Assembly: GCA_050251575.1 (NCBI GenBank)
Contig: JBFWMP010000061.1
Location: 1-14,546 of the forward strand
Reading direction: 5' to 3'
DNA from: X23 sp050251575
Lineage (GTDB): Bacteria; Bacillota; Clostridia; SK-Y3
Length of the DNA stretch: 14,546 bases
Each line of letters opens with the position of its first letter. The first letter of the stretch is position 1. The notes below the pieces were generated by a model that searched no databases, was not told the DNA's origin, and saw only the letters and a program-made list of their open reading frames with translations. This document shows positions 8,102 to 14,546 of the stretch, piece by piece. Position numbers and translations under genes: made by a program.

Positions 8102-8391
8102 CATGTAAGACGAACTTTGCTATTCGCATTTACAGATATAAAGGAACAATCTACCTTGAAAATTGAAGTGAAATAGAAACGGATATAAAGTCTTAGTTGA
8201 ATTTCAACTAAAGACTTTATTATTATGTCAAATTATAATATCAGCTCTGGTTAAGTGATATTTTAGAGTATTGATAGGATGTAGATTCATAATTTTATCA
8301 TATGTTTTTATGTAGAATAGCTGGACCTAAATAATGATATCTGATAAAATATAGATGTTTTTAAATATTTTATTAGAATAAGAGGATACTG
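8102..8391. other. Intergenic region, mostly featureless
   Basis: Apart from the terminator at 8185-8224, I see no gene, riboswitch or convincing promoter in this AT-rich stretch. A TTGATA at 8271-8276 has no well-spaced -10 partner, so the promoter of the following membrane-protein gene remains unidentified. Confidence 0.6.
8185..8224 (+). terminator. Rho-independent terminator of the small gene
   Basis: ATAAAGTCTTAGTTGA (8185-8200) pairs with TCAACTAAAGACTTTAT (8204-8220), a stem of 16 bp with one bulged base and a tiny loop. A T-rich tail (TTTATTATTAT) follows. It lies 83 bp after the stop of the 110-aa gene. Confidence 0.8.
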
Positions 8392-9762
8392 ATGATACTT
8401 ACAAACTATATAAAAAAGATAAAACCTTTTTTTATGTTATGCTACATAATATTATTTCTTATAGATTCTTTCTTTCATATAAACTTATGGACAAACCTTT
8501 TAGCACCTATAATAATAATTCTCTTCATGATTTCATTTCCTAAAGTAAAGAGTTTTAATAAGTACCTTTCATCCATATTGATGATCTCAGGAGCTTATTT
8601 ATTAATAAAGAGTCAAATTTCTCTTGGGGAATGGGCTGAAGCTTTGGTGAAAAATGCAGGGCTGACGGTACTTTTGCTATCCGTACCTCTTCTTAGTATA
8701 ATATTTCGCCTTGAAGACTTTAGTTCTCATATTTCTAGTTTTGCCAGGAAGCATATTAAATCTGACTTTAGCTTTTATACATTGACATTATTACTGAATA
8801 ACTTTTTCGGCATTATATTAAATGTTGCGAGCTTTCCTATGGTACATAAACTTTTGGAAAATATTTCCGGAAAACACCCAAGAAAAGCATATTATAAGGC
8901 ATTAACAAGGGGCTTTTGTCTTGCTCAGTTATGGGCTCCGAATTTTGTGGTTATGGCTATTGTTCTTCAGTATTCAGGGTTGGAATGGCACTCGTACGTT
9001 CCTGTGGGTATTCTTTTATCAGTGATAGGAACGAGCATTAGTACTATATTGGCTAAAATAGATACTCAAAAACATAAAGATGAGACCTTGAGTGAAATTA
9101 TCATACAAAAAGAAGAAAATATTGAGGGTGATCTTCAAGGGGTGCTGAAGGTAATTAGTATAGCAGTCTTTTTGATACTCTTTATTATCGGTTTTCAGTA
9201 TTTGTCGGGCAAGAGTATACTGGTAATAGTGCCTCTGGCATCTGTCATTTTTCCGATTGCATTGGCAGTACTGTTAAGAAAACTAGAGACATACAAAGAA
9301 GGATTCAAGGAGTATTTTAATACTATTCTTCCAAGGAAGAATAGTGAAATAATATTATTTACTGCGGTAGGATTCTTTGGATATGCGTTAAGCAGTTCAG
9401 GAGCAGATAAATATATACCTCTTATTATTAAAAGTACCGGTATTAGTAATCCTGCGATTCTTATACCATTTATTATTCTCTTGATTTTTACACTATCCAT
9501 GATAGGTTTTCATCCTATTTTGACTATTTCGGCGATTTCAATTGCGTATTCTGCAGGAGCGATTCCCATTTCGCAAATCCAATTAGCTGCCGTATTTTCA
9601 ATAGGTTATTTTTCATATACTCTTTTATCTCCGTTTTCAGGAATGATATTAGCAGTCGCAAGCTTAGAACGCAAAAATCCCCTGGATGTGGGGATTAAAA
9701 TAAATCTTATTTTTTGGGTACTGTTTATTTGTATAAGTTCAGTTGTTATTCCTATTTTGTAA
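8392..9762 (+). CDS. Polytopic membrane protein, putative transporter of unknown substrate
   Basis: This 456-aa protein has roughly ten to twelve hydrophobic segments, a membrane-spanning N-terminus (about residues 12-50) and one hydrophilic, Glu/Lys-rich loop in the middle (about 222-252) dividing two halves. Segments with helix-breaking polar residues, such as LNNFFGIILNVASFPMV (about 135-151) and SYTLLSPFSGMILAVASL (about 408-425), and the two-halves layout resemble ion-transporter superfamily carriers (ArsB, CitMHS and DASS types). I see no signature specific to one of them. AGAGGA (8381-8386) precedes the ATG by 5 nt. No neighbouring gene suggests a substrate: upstream is the self-terminated small gene and downstream the convergent amidase, only 11 bp from its stop. 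Integral membrane location is sure; transport function is inferred from topology. Confidence 0.82.
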   Translation: MILTNYIKKIKPFFMLCYIILFLIDSFFHINLWTNLLAPIIIILFMISFPKVKSFNKYLSSILMISGAYLLIKSQISLGEWAEALVKNAGLTVLLLSVPLLSIIFRLEDFSSHISSFARKHIKSDFSFYTLTLLLNNFFGIILNVASFPMVHKLLENISGKHPRKAYYKALTRGFCLAQLWAPNFVVMAIVLQYSGLEWHSYVPVGILLSVIGTSISTILAKIDTQKHKDETLSEIIIQKEENIEGDLQGVLKVISIAVFLILFIIGFQYLSGKSILVIVPLASVIFPIALAVLLRKLETYKEGFKEYFNTILPRKNSEIILFTAVGFFGYALSSSGADKYIPLIIKSTGISNPAILIPFIILLIFTLSMIGFHPILTISAISIAYSAGAIPISQIQLAAVFSIGYFSYTLLSPFSGMILAVASLERKNPLDVGIKINLIFWVLFICISSVVIPIL

Positions 9763-9773
9763 TATGTGAGGTT

Positions 9774-11164
9774 TTACTTTTTTGGTGATTCTTTTTTTAG
9801 AAAGCTTCCGATGCCACTCACGATGGCATTGGATGCTTTTTCTCGTATTTCAGGTTTAACAAGATTAGCAAGGTCACTAGGATTGGAAATATATCCAAAT
9901 TCAATAAGAGCACCGGGAGAATCACTTTTTCGCACTACCCAGTAATCTCTCTTTTCAATCCCCATGTCTGTCCAATCAGGAAATTCTTTTATCAAGCTAT
10001 CTTGAAGGAGCGTTGCCAANNNNNNNNNNNNNNNNNNNNNNNNNNNNNNNNNNNNNNNNNNNNNNNNNNNNNNNNNNNNNNNNNNNNNNNNNNNNNNNNN
10101 NNNNNNNNNNNNNNNNNNNATCCAAATTCAATAAGAGCACCGGGAGAATCACTTTTTCGCACTACCCAGTAATCTCTCTTTTCAATCCCCATGTCTGTCC
10201 AATCAGGAAATTCTTTTATCAAGCTATCTTGAAGGAGCGTTGCCAATTTGATTATCTGATCTTTGCTACTGTCCTCTGAGGTGTAATAATAGGTTGCTAT
10301 CCCGTTAGGCCCCGGTTTCTCATAGCTATTGTTATGAATAGAAATAAAGGCATCCGGTTTTAAAAAATTTGTATAATCGGTAATCCATCGATAATATAAT
10401 TCTTTATCTATGTTACGGGTATAGATTGTATTTACACCGATATCTTTTAGTTTATGTTCCATCCTTAATGCAATATCTAATACAATATCCTTTTCACATA
10501 TATCCCCATTGATAGCACCGGGATCGCTGCCTCCGTGTCCCGGATCTATCACTACTAATGAATGATAGGGGTTTTCATTCTTTGCAATATCAATATGAAG
10601 AATATTTTCATTCATGGTATCAATATATATGCGCAGAGGATAGTTTTTATCACAGTTTAAATAGATATACTGGGAATCATAAATACTTTTAATACTAAAA
10701 CCTAGGATTGATTTTGATATGATTTTATTTAACTCACTCGTATCTATTTCATTAATAAAGTTTTCAGGCAATTCAATAATATAGGGAGTATTTTCGCTTG
10801 TTAATTGATATTGAGCAGGAACATTGCCTTGAATTGTAAGTTTGTCCCAGTAGGCATTGCCGGTATCAAATATTATAGATTTATCTGTCATGAAATATTG
10901 TTGGGCAGTACCACCATTCATATTTGAAGGAGAGGGAGCAGAAATAGTAGAAGGCTTTTCTGATAAATCCACGTTATAATTTTCATGGTTGATAGTTTCA
11001 GGAGATAATAGGATTAGCGTTATTAAAGCAGCAGTTAAGACGCATAGGTAGGGTATATGATACTTAATAAAATGTCTGACAAAGCGAATGACATAGGGTC
11101 TTAAAATATCATATAAAAAGTGCAATAATAGTTGTCGAATTGAATCTTTCGTCTTTTGTTTCAT
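9774..11164 (-). CDS. Membrane-anchored N-acetylmuramoyl-L-alanine amidase (Amidase_3), interrupted by an assembly gap
   Basis: It cleaves the bond between N-acetylmuramic acid and L-Ala in peptidoglycan. As given, the frame is broken by 100 N and a duplicated 127-bp block. Removing one copy and the N run joins 11164-10247 in frame to 10019-9774 and gives an intact 387-aa protein. Numbered on that protein: a basic N-terminus and a TM anchor (about 38-54), so the rest faces outward; an AMIN-like beta domain (about 95-197); and the Amidase_3 domain (about 203-380). Zinc ligands are His210 (DPGHGG), Glu224 (EKDIVLDIA) and His277 (SIHNN); the catalytic Glu346 is in ALIEFGYISN. All are present, so it should be active. 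The ATG follows AAAGGAGG. It resembles CwlD/CwlC-type enzymes of spore-formers, but the length and AMIN-like part argue against plain CwlD. No operon partner is seen. Confidence 0.9.
9801..9841 (+). terminator. Probable plus-strand terminator inside the convergent amidase gene
   Basis: AAAGCTTCCGATGCCA (9801-9816) pairs with TGGCATTGGATGCTTT (9824-9839) over 16 positions, with one T-T mismatch and one G-U wobble and a 7-nt loop. TTTTT (9837-9841) closes it. Only 11 bp separate the two convergent stops and hold no hairpin, so this is the best terminator candidate for the membrane-protein gene, 38 bp past its stop. Confidence 0.6.
9893..10019. repeat. Copy 1 of an exact 127-bp duplication at the edge of an N-gap
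   Basis: This block, ending at the first N, is identical to 10120-10246, which starts right after the last N. It encodes amidase residues about 306-348. A repeat that ends exactly at both gap edges is the mark of two contigs sharing an unmerged overlap. Confidence 0.95.
10020..10119. other. Assembly gap, exactly 100 N
   Basis: A run of 100 undetermined bases, the conventional placeholder for a gap of unknown size. Any translation across it is meaningless. The flanking repeats imply that the real gap length is negative (an overlap). Confidence 0.98.
10120..10246. repeat. Copy 2 of the exact 127-bp duplication
   Basis: Identical to 9893-10019. Its end at 10246 continues into the unique part of the amidase gene, while copy 1 continues into the gene's 3' end. 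The two copies are therefore the same genomic stretch seen from two contigs. Confidence 0.95.
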
Positions 11165-11225
11165 TGTTATGCCTCCTTTGATGCGTCTTGTGAAGAATTA
11201 ATATTATATGTAAAATTAAAATAAT

Positions 11226-11285
11226 TTTATCAAAAAATAACTAAGAAGGCTAGTACAAATAGTACGGGTTTATTTATCAAAAAAT
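11226..11285. repeat. Pair of 13-bp direct repeats upstream of pflB
   Basis: TTTATCAAAAAAT occurs at 11226-11238 and 11273-11285, 47 bp apart start to start. The second copy ends 5 bp before a possible -10 (TATATT, 11291-11296) that lacks a good -35. They could be regulator sites, or chance in AT-rich DNA. Confidence 0.35.
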
Positions 11286-11347
11286 GGGTATATATTAATC
11301 AGGTAGAGATAAAGATAAATAAAAAATAGAAATTAAGAGGTGAAGAC

Positions 11348-13576
11348 ATGGATGCATGGAAGGATTATAAGAAAGGGAATTGGACTTCTGAAATAGATGT
11401 CCGGGATTTTATTATAAAAAATGTTACTCCTTATGAAGGAGATGAGGGCTTTCTTAGTGGGTGCAGTGAAAATACCCGTAAAGTATGGGATCGTATAACA
11501 CGATTGTTAGAAGAGGAAAGAAAAAAGGGTGGCACGCTGGGAGTGGATGTGCATACTATTTCTACAATTACTGCTCATGATTCCGGATATATTGATAAGG
11601 AAAATGAAACTGTAGTCGGTTTGCAGACCGATGAACCTTTGAAAAGAGCTATTATGCCATTTGGCGGAATAAGAATGGTTCAAAAAGGTGTAGAAGCATA
11701 TGGGGATGAGATAGATGCAGATATCGTTGAGATTTTTACAAAGTTTAGAAAGACACATAATGAGGGAGTTTTTGATGTATATACTCCCGAGATGAGAAGA
11801 GCGAAGAAAGCAGGGATTATCACAGGGTTGCCTGATGCTTACGGTCGAGGTAGAATTATAGGAGATTATCGCAGAGTGGCTTTATATGGTATCGATTTTC
11901 TTATCAAGGAAAAAGAAGAAGAAAAAATCATGATGGAATATGACTTTTTTGATGAAAAGGCAACGAGAGAGAGAGAAGAAGTATCTGAACAGATCAAATC
12001 ATTGCATGAGCTGAAAAAGATGGCAAGTTATTACGGGTTCGATATCTCCATGCCTGCGGCAAATGCAAGAGAAGCAGTGCAGTGGCTCTATTTTGCCTAT
12101 CTTGCAGCGGTTAAGGAGCAGAATGGTGCTGCAATGAGCCTGGGGAGAGTTTCTACTTTTCTTGATATCTATATTGAAAAAGATATAAAAGAAGGTAAGT
12201 TAACGGAGGAAGAAGCTCAGGAACTGATTGACCAATTTGTAATTAAGCTCAGAATCGTAAGATTTTTACGTACTCCGGAATATGACAAGTTGTTTAGTGG
12301 GGATCCAACATGGGTAACTGAATGTATCGGTGGTATGAGCCTTGATGGAAGAACCTTAGTGACAAAAACATCCTTTAGATTTTTAAATACCTTATATAAT
12401 TTGGGTTCTGCACCAGAGCCTAATATGACTGTTTTGTGGTCTGTAAATCTACCGGATAATTTCAAGAAATTTTGTACAAAGGTTTCTATCGATACAAGCT
12501 CTATTCAATATGAGAGTGACGATATTATGAGACGTCATTATGGAGATGATTATGGCATTGCCTGCTGCGTATCGGCTATGCGATTAGGAAAACAGATGCA
12601 ATTTTTTGGAGCGAGATGTAATCTTGCAAAAGCTCTGTTATATGCTATCAATGGTGGAAGAGATGAGATGACAGGGATTCAGGTAGGACCCAAATTCTAT
12701 GCTGTAAAAGCTGAATATCTTGATTATAATGAGGTAATGGAAAATTTCGACACCACTTTGAATTGGCTTGCAAGGTTATATATGAATACCTTGAATCTGA
12801 TTCATTATATGCATGATAAATATGCCTATGAAAGGATTCAGATGGCATTGCATGATAGAGAAGTTCTTAGAACGATGGCTTGTGGTATCGCCGGCTTATC
12901 GGTAGTAGTAGATTCATTTAGTGCAATAAAGTATGCAAAAGTAAAAACTATTAGAAATGAAGAAGGACTTGTGATAGACTATGAAATTGAAGGAGATTAT
13001 CCTAAGTTTGGAAACAATGATGAGCGCGTAGATAGTATTGCAACAGATATAGTAAAAATGTTTATGAATAAGCTTAGAAAACAGCGGACTTATAGAGAGT
13101 CTATGCCTACATTGTCCATACTTACCATTACTTCCAATGTTGTTTATGGGCAGAAAACAGGAAATACACCGGACGGCAGAAAAGCAGGCGAGCCGCTTGC
13201 ACCCGGAGCGAACCCAATGCACGGTAGGGATGTAAAGGGTGCTTTGGCGGTATTGAGCTCTATTGCCAAGCTTCCATATGAATACGCACAGGATGGCATT
13301 TCCTATACCTTCTCCATTATTCCGAAAGCTTTGGGGAAGGACAAAGAAGAAAGAATAAATAACCTGAAGGCATTACTTGATGGATATTTCAGCAAGGGTG
13401 GACATCATATTAATGTGAATGTATTTGAAAAAGAGATGTTGTTAGACGCAATGGAGCATCCAGAGAAATATCCGCAGCTTACGATAAGAGTATCAGGTTA
13501 TGCAGTGAATTTTATTAAACTGACCAGAGAGCAGCAGTTGGATGTAATACACAGAACATTCCATCAGAAGATATAA
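11348..13576 (+). CDS. pflB: Formate C-acetyltransferase (pyruvate formate-lyase)
   Basis: This 742-aa cytoplasmic glycyl-radical enzyme converts pyruvate and CoA to acetyl-CoA and formate in anaerobic fermentation. The family length is about 740-760 aa. The active-site cysteine pair is Cys406-Cys407 in DYGIACCVSAM, and the glycyl-radical site is Gly717 in RVSGYAVNF, followed by the family C-terminus LTREQQLDVIHRTFHQ. The Cys-Cys pair and the VSGYAV loop separate true pyruvate formate-lyases from glycerol/diol dehydratase or choline lyase relatives, which have a single active-site Cys. The ATG follows AAGAGGTGA (11335-11343). Its activase gene lies 219 bp downstream on the same strand, beyond an inverted heptamer-repeat element. 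The 183-bp upstream region has no clear Rex or FNR palindrome. Oxygen inactivates such enzymes by cutting the backbone at the radical glycine, so strict or facultative anaerobiosis is implied. Confidence 0.98.
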   Translation: MDAWKDYKKGNWTSEIDVRDFIIKNVTPYEGDEGFLSGCSENTRKVWDRITRLLEEERKKGGTLGVDVHTISTITAHDSGYIDKENETVVGLQTDEPLKRAIMPFGGIRMVQKGVEAYGDEIDADIVEIFTKFRKTHNEGVFDVYTPEMRRAKKAGIITGLPDAYGRGRIIGDYRRVALYGIDFLIKEKEEEKIMMEYDFFDEKATREREEVSEQIKSLHELKKMASYYGFDISMPAANAREAVQWLYFAYLAAVKEQNGAAMSLGRVSTFLDIYIEKDIKEGKLTEEEAQELIDQFVIKLRIVRFLRTPEYDKLFSGDPTWVTECIGGMSLDGRTLVTKTSFRFLNTLYNLGSAPEPNMTVLWSVNLPDNFKKFCTKVSIDTSSIQYESDDIMRRHYGDDYGIACCVSAMRLGKQMQFFGARCNLAKALLYAINGGRDEMTGIQVGPKFYAVKAEYLDYNEVMENFDTTLNWLARLYMNTLNLIHYMHDKYAYERIQMALHDREVLRTMACGIAGLSVVVDSFSAIKYAKVKTIRNEEGLVIDYEIEGDYPKFGNNDERVDSIATDIVKMFMNKLRKQRTYRESMPTLSILTITSNVVYGQKTGNTPDGRKAGEPLAPGANPMHGRDVKGALAVLSSIAKLPYEYAQDGISYTFSIIPKALGKDKEERINNLKALLDGYFSKGGHHINVNVFEKEMLLDAMEHPEKYPQLTIRVSGYAVNFIKLTREQQLDVIHRTFHQKI

Positions 13577-13580
13577 ATAA

Positions 13581-13777
13581 GTGGGGAGTGAGGAGTGGAT
13601 AGTGGGGAGCATTGATTTTCGACAGTATTAGTATTTCATTGAGCTCTACGGATAGCTTATTTTCATAATGTAAAGGAATAGTTTGCATATGAATAATTAT
13701 TAAAGTGAGCGGAGAGAAATAGATATTCTTATCTTGAGAGGAGCTTTTCTCCCCCCTCCTCACTCTCCACTCCCTAC
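13581..13777. repeat. Inverted heptamer-repeat element between pflB and pflA
   Basis: The left arm (13581-13608) is four tandem 7-mers: GTGGGGA, GTGAGGA, GTGGATA, GTGGGGA. The right arm (13750-13777), read on the minus strand, is again four 7-mers: GTAGGGA, GTGGAGA, GTGAGGA, GGGGGGA. The arms match at 21 of 28 positions in inverted orientation; three mismatches become G-U pairs in RNA. The 141 bp between them are AT-rich and have no convincing gene. TAA borders both ends (13578-13580 and 13778-13780), a possible but weak 3-bp target duplication. It looks like a small interspersed, MITE-like repeat or a long RNA hairpin. Its family is not identified, and copy number cannot be judged from one window. 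Confidence 0.75.
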
Positions 13778-13782
13778 TAAAA

Positions 13783-13789
13783 AGAGGTG
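13783..13789 (+). promoter_or_regulatory. Ribosome binding site deciding the pflA start
   Basis: AGAGGTG ends 6 nt before the ATG at 13796. An in-frame GTG at 13787 overlaps this site and so is unlikely to be the start; starting at 13796 gives the usual short N-terminus before the GRIHSIETFGTVDGPG stretch. Confidence 0.75.
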
Positions 13790-13795
13790 ACTTAT

Positions 13796-14536
13796 ATGAC
13801 TGAACCAATCATAGGCAGAATACATTCCATCGAAACCTTTGGTACCGTTGACGGACCGGGAATCCGGTTTATTGTATTTATGCAGGGCTGCCCTCTTCGA
13901 TGTCTCTACTGTCATAACAGAGATACATGGGATCCGAAGAGAGGGACAGAGATTACGGTGGATGAAATTATAAAAGATTTAAAAGAATATATGGAATTTA
14001 TTCAATTTTCCGGCGGCGGTATTACGGTTACCGGCGGTGAGCCGACACTGCAAGCACAGTTTGTAACAGAGTTATTTAAACGATGCAAAGAAGAAGGTAT
14101 TCATACTGCATTGGATACCTCCGGATTTGTGGATATTGAGAAGGTAGAAGAGCTGTTGCAATATACGGATTTGGTATTATTGGATATTAAACAGGCTATT
14201 AATGAAAAGCATAAGGTACTTACCGGTGTCGGCAATGAAAAGATACAGGCTTTTGCCCGCCATCTTTCCGAGAAAAGTATACCTGTCTGGATTCGGTATG
14301 TATTGCTTCCTGGATATACTGACGGAGAAGATGATCTTTCTCTAGCAGCAGATTTTATCGGACTACTACATAATGTTGAGAAGATTGAAGTGCTTCCATA
14401 CCATTCCATGGGTGAATATAAGTGGGAAAATTTAGATCAAAAATATGCGCTGCATGGAGTAGAATCTCCGGGCACGGAACAGGTAGAGAATGCAAAAACA
14501 GTTTTGGAGAGCAAATGGAAAAGAGCAGCTGAATAA
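13796..14536 (+). CDS. pflA: Pyruvate formate-lyase activating enzyme (radical SAM)
   Basis: This 246-aa cytoplasmic radical-SAM protein matches the family length. It reductively cleaves S-adenosylmethionine to make the glycyl radical on PflB (Gly717). The [4Fe-4S] cluster motif is Cys32, Cys36 and Cys39 in GCPLRCLYCHN. Upstream is the activase signature ETFGTVDGPGIRF (residues 13-25), and GGGITVTGGEP (73-83) is the SAM-contacting glycine-rich segment. There is no extra ferredoxin-like insert with additional cysteines, which separates it from the activases of dehydratase-type glycyl-radical enzymes. It follows pflB on the same strand but after an unusually long 219-bp spacer filled by the heptamer element, so it may be made from read-through or from a promoter in that spacer that I could not identify. 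A hairpin overlaps its stop codon. Confidence 0.97.
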   Translation: MTEPIIGRIHSIETFGTVDGPGIRFIVFMQGCPLRCLYCHNRDTWDPKRGTEITVDEIIKDLKEYMEFIQFSGGGITVTGGEPTLQAQFVTELFKRCKEEGIHTALDTSGFVDIEKVEELLQYTDLVLLDIKQAINEKHKVLTGVGNEKIQAFARHLSEKSIPVWIRYVLLPGYTDGEDDLSLAADFIGLLHNVEKIEVLPYHSMGEYKWENLDQKYALHGVESPGTEQVENAKTVLESKWKRAAE

Positions 14537-14546
14537 AGCTGCCTTT
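14521..14546 (+). terminator. Possible terminator overlapping the pflA stop, cut by the window edge
   Basis: GCAGCT (14525-14530) pairs with AGCTGC (14537-14542) around the loop GAATAA, which holds the stop codon. Flanking AAG and TTT can extend the stem past one mismatch, and a T-run begins at the last bases. The full U-tract lies outside the window. Confidence 0.5.

Noticed and set aside
9992..11164. Amidase read as a truncated 390-residue protein ending in an odd tail after the N run
   Set aside because: The tail comes from translating copy 1 of the duplicated block in the wrong frame after 100 N. Collapsing the overlap restores the normal catalytic C-terminus.
11188..11206. TTGTGAA upstream of pflB as a Rex (redox) operator
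   Set aside because: Only one half-site is present; the expected inverted TTCACAA does not follow at the right distance. It also lies close to the divergent amidase start.
13581..13777. CRISPR-like or direct-repeat array at the heptamer element
   Set aside because: The units are 7 bp, degenerate, without spacers and arranged as two inverted arms, and no cas gene is near.
13515..13808. Minus-strand open frame spanning the pflB-pflA spacer
   Set aside because: It runs through the heptamer repeats and the ends of both pfl genes, has low-complexity composition and no supporting start signals. It is better explained by the repeat element.

Overview
The window is AT-rich, with strong AGGAGG-type ribosome binding sites. 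It carries an SLH-anchored surface protein, a lipoprotein RND adaptor, a membrane-anchored amidase and a pyruvate formate-lyase pair. Together these point to an anaerobic low-GC Gram-positive bacterium of the class Clostridia. I cannot place it to genus from sequence reading alone.

Layout. At 1-291 is the 3' end of a histidine-phosphatase gene, most like the alpha-ribazole phosphatase type. At 408-5405 is a complete efflux operon: a promoter with a palindromic operator over the predicted transcription start, a TetR-type repressor, a lipoprotein membrane-fusion adaptor and an RND permease, closed by a strong hairpin at 5420-5460. Facing it on the minus strand (5464-7626) is a secreted protein with YcdB/YcdC-like repeats and three SLH domains. 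Then come a small uncharacterised gene (7769-8101) with its own terminator and a polytopic membrane protein of unknown substrate (8392-9762). A zinc N-acetylmuramoyl-L-alanine amidase lies convergent to that protein (9774-11164, minus strand) and is interrupted by a 100-N assembly gap. The window ends with pflB (11348-13576) and pflA (13796-14536).

How the genes work together. The TetR, adaptor and permease genes form a self-regulated drug or hydrophobe export unit. pflB and pflA form the glycyl-radical enzyme and its radical-SAM activase, which convert pyruvate plus CoA to acetyl-CoA and formate. The SLH protein and the amidase are envelope functions but share no operon.

Most notable points. 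(1) The N-gap is flanked by two identical 127-bp copies; collapsing them restores an intact 387-codon amidase, so the apparent break is almost certainly a scaffolding artefact. (2) The RND permease lacks four of the five residues of the classic AcrB proton relay. (3) Between pflB and pflA lies an element about 197 bp long, bounded by inverted arms that each consist of four degenerate 7-bp tandem repeats. (4) The likely terminator of the membrane-protein gene is embedded in the coding sequence of the convergent amidase. I saw no CRISPR array, tRNA, rRNA, transposase or phage gene, and no clear evidence of an undescribed multi-gene system.
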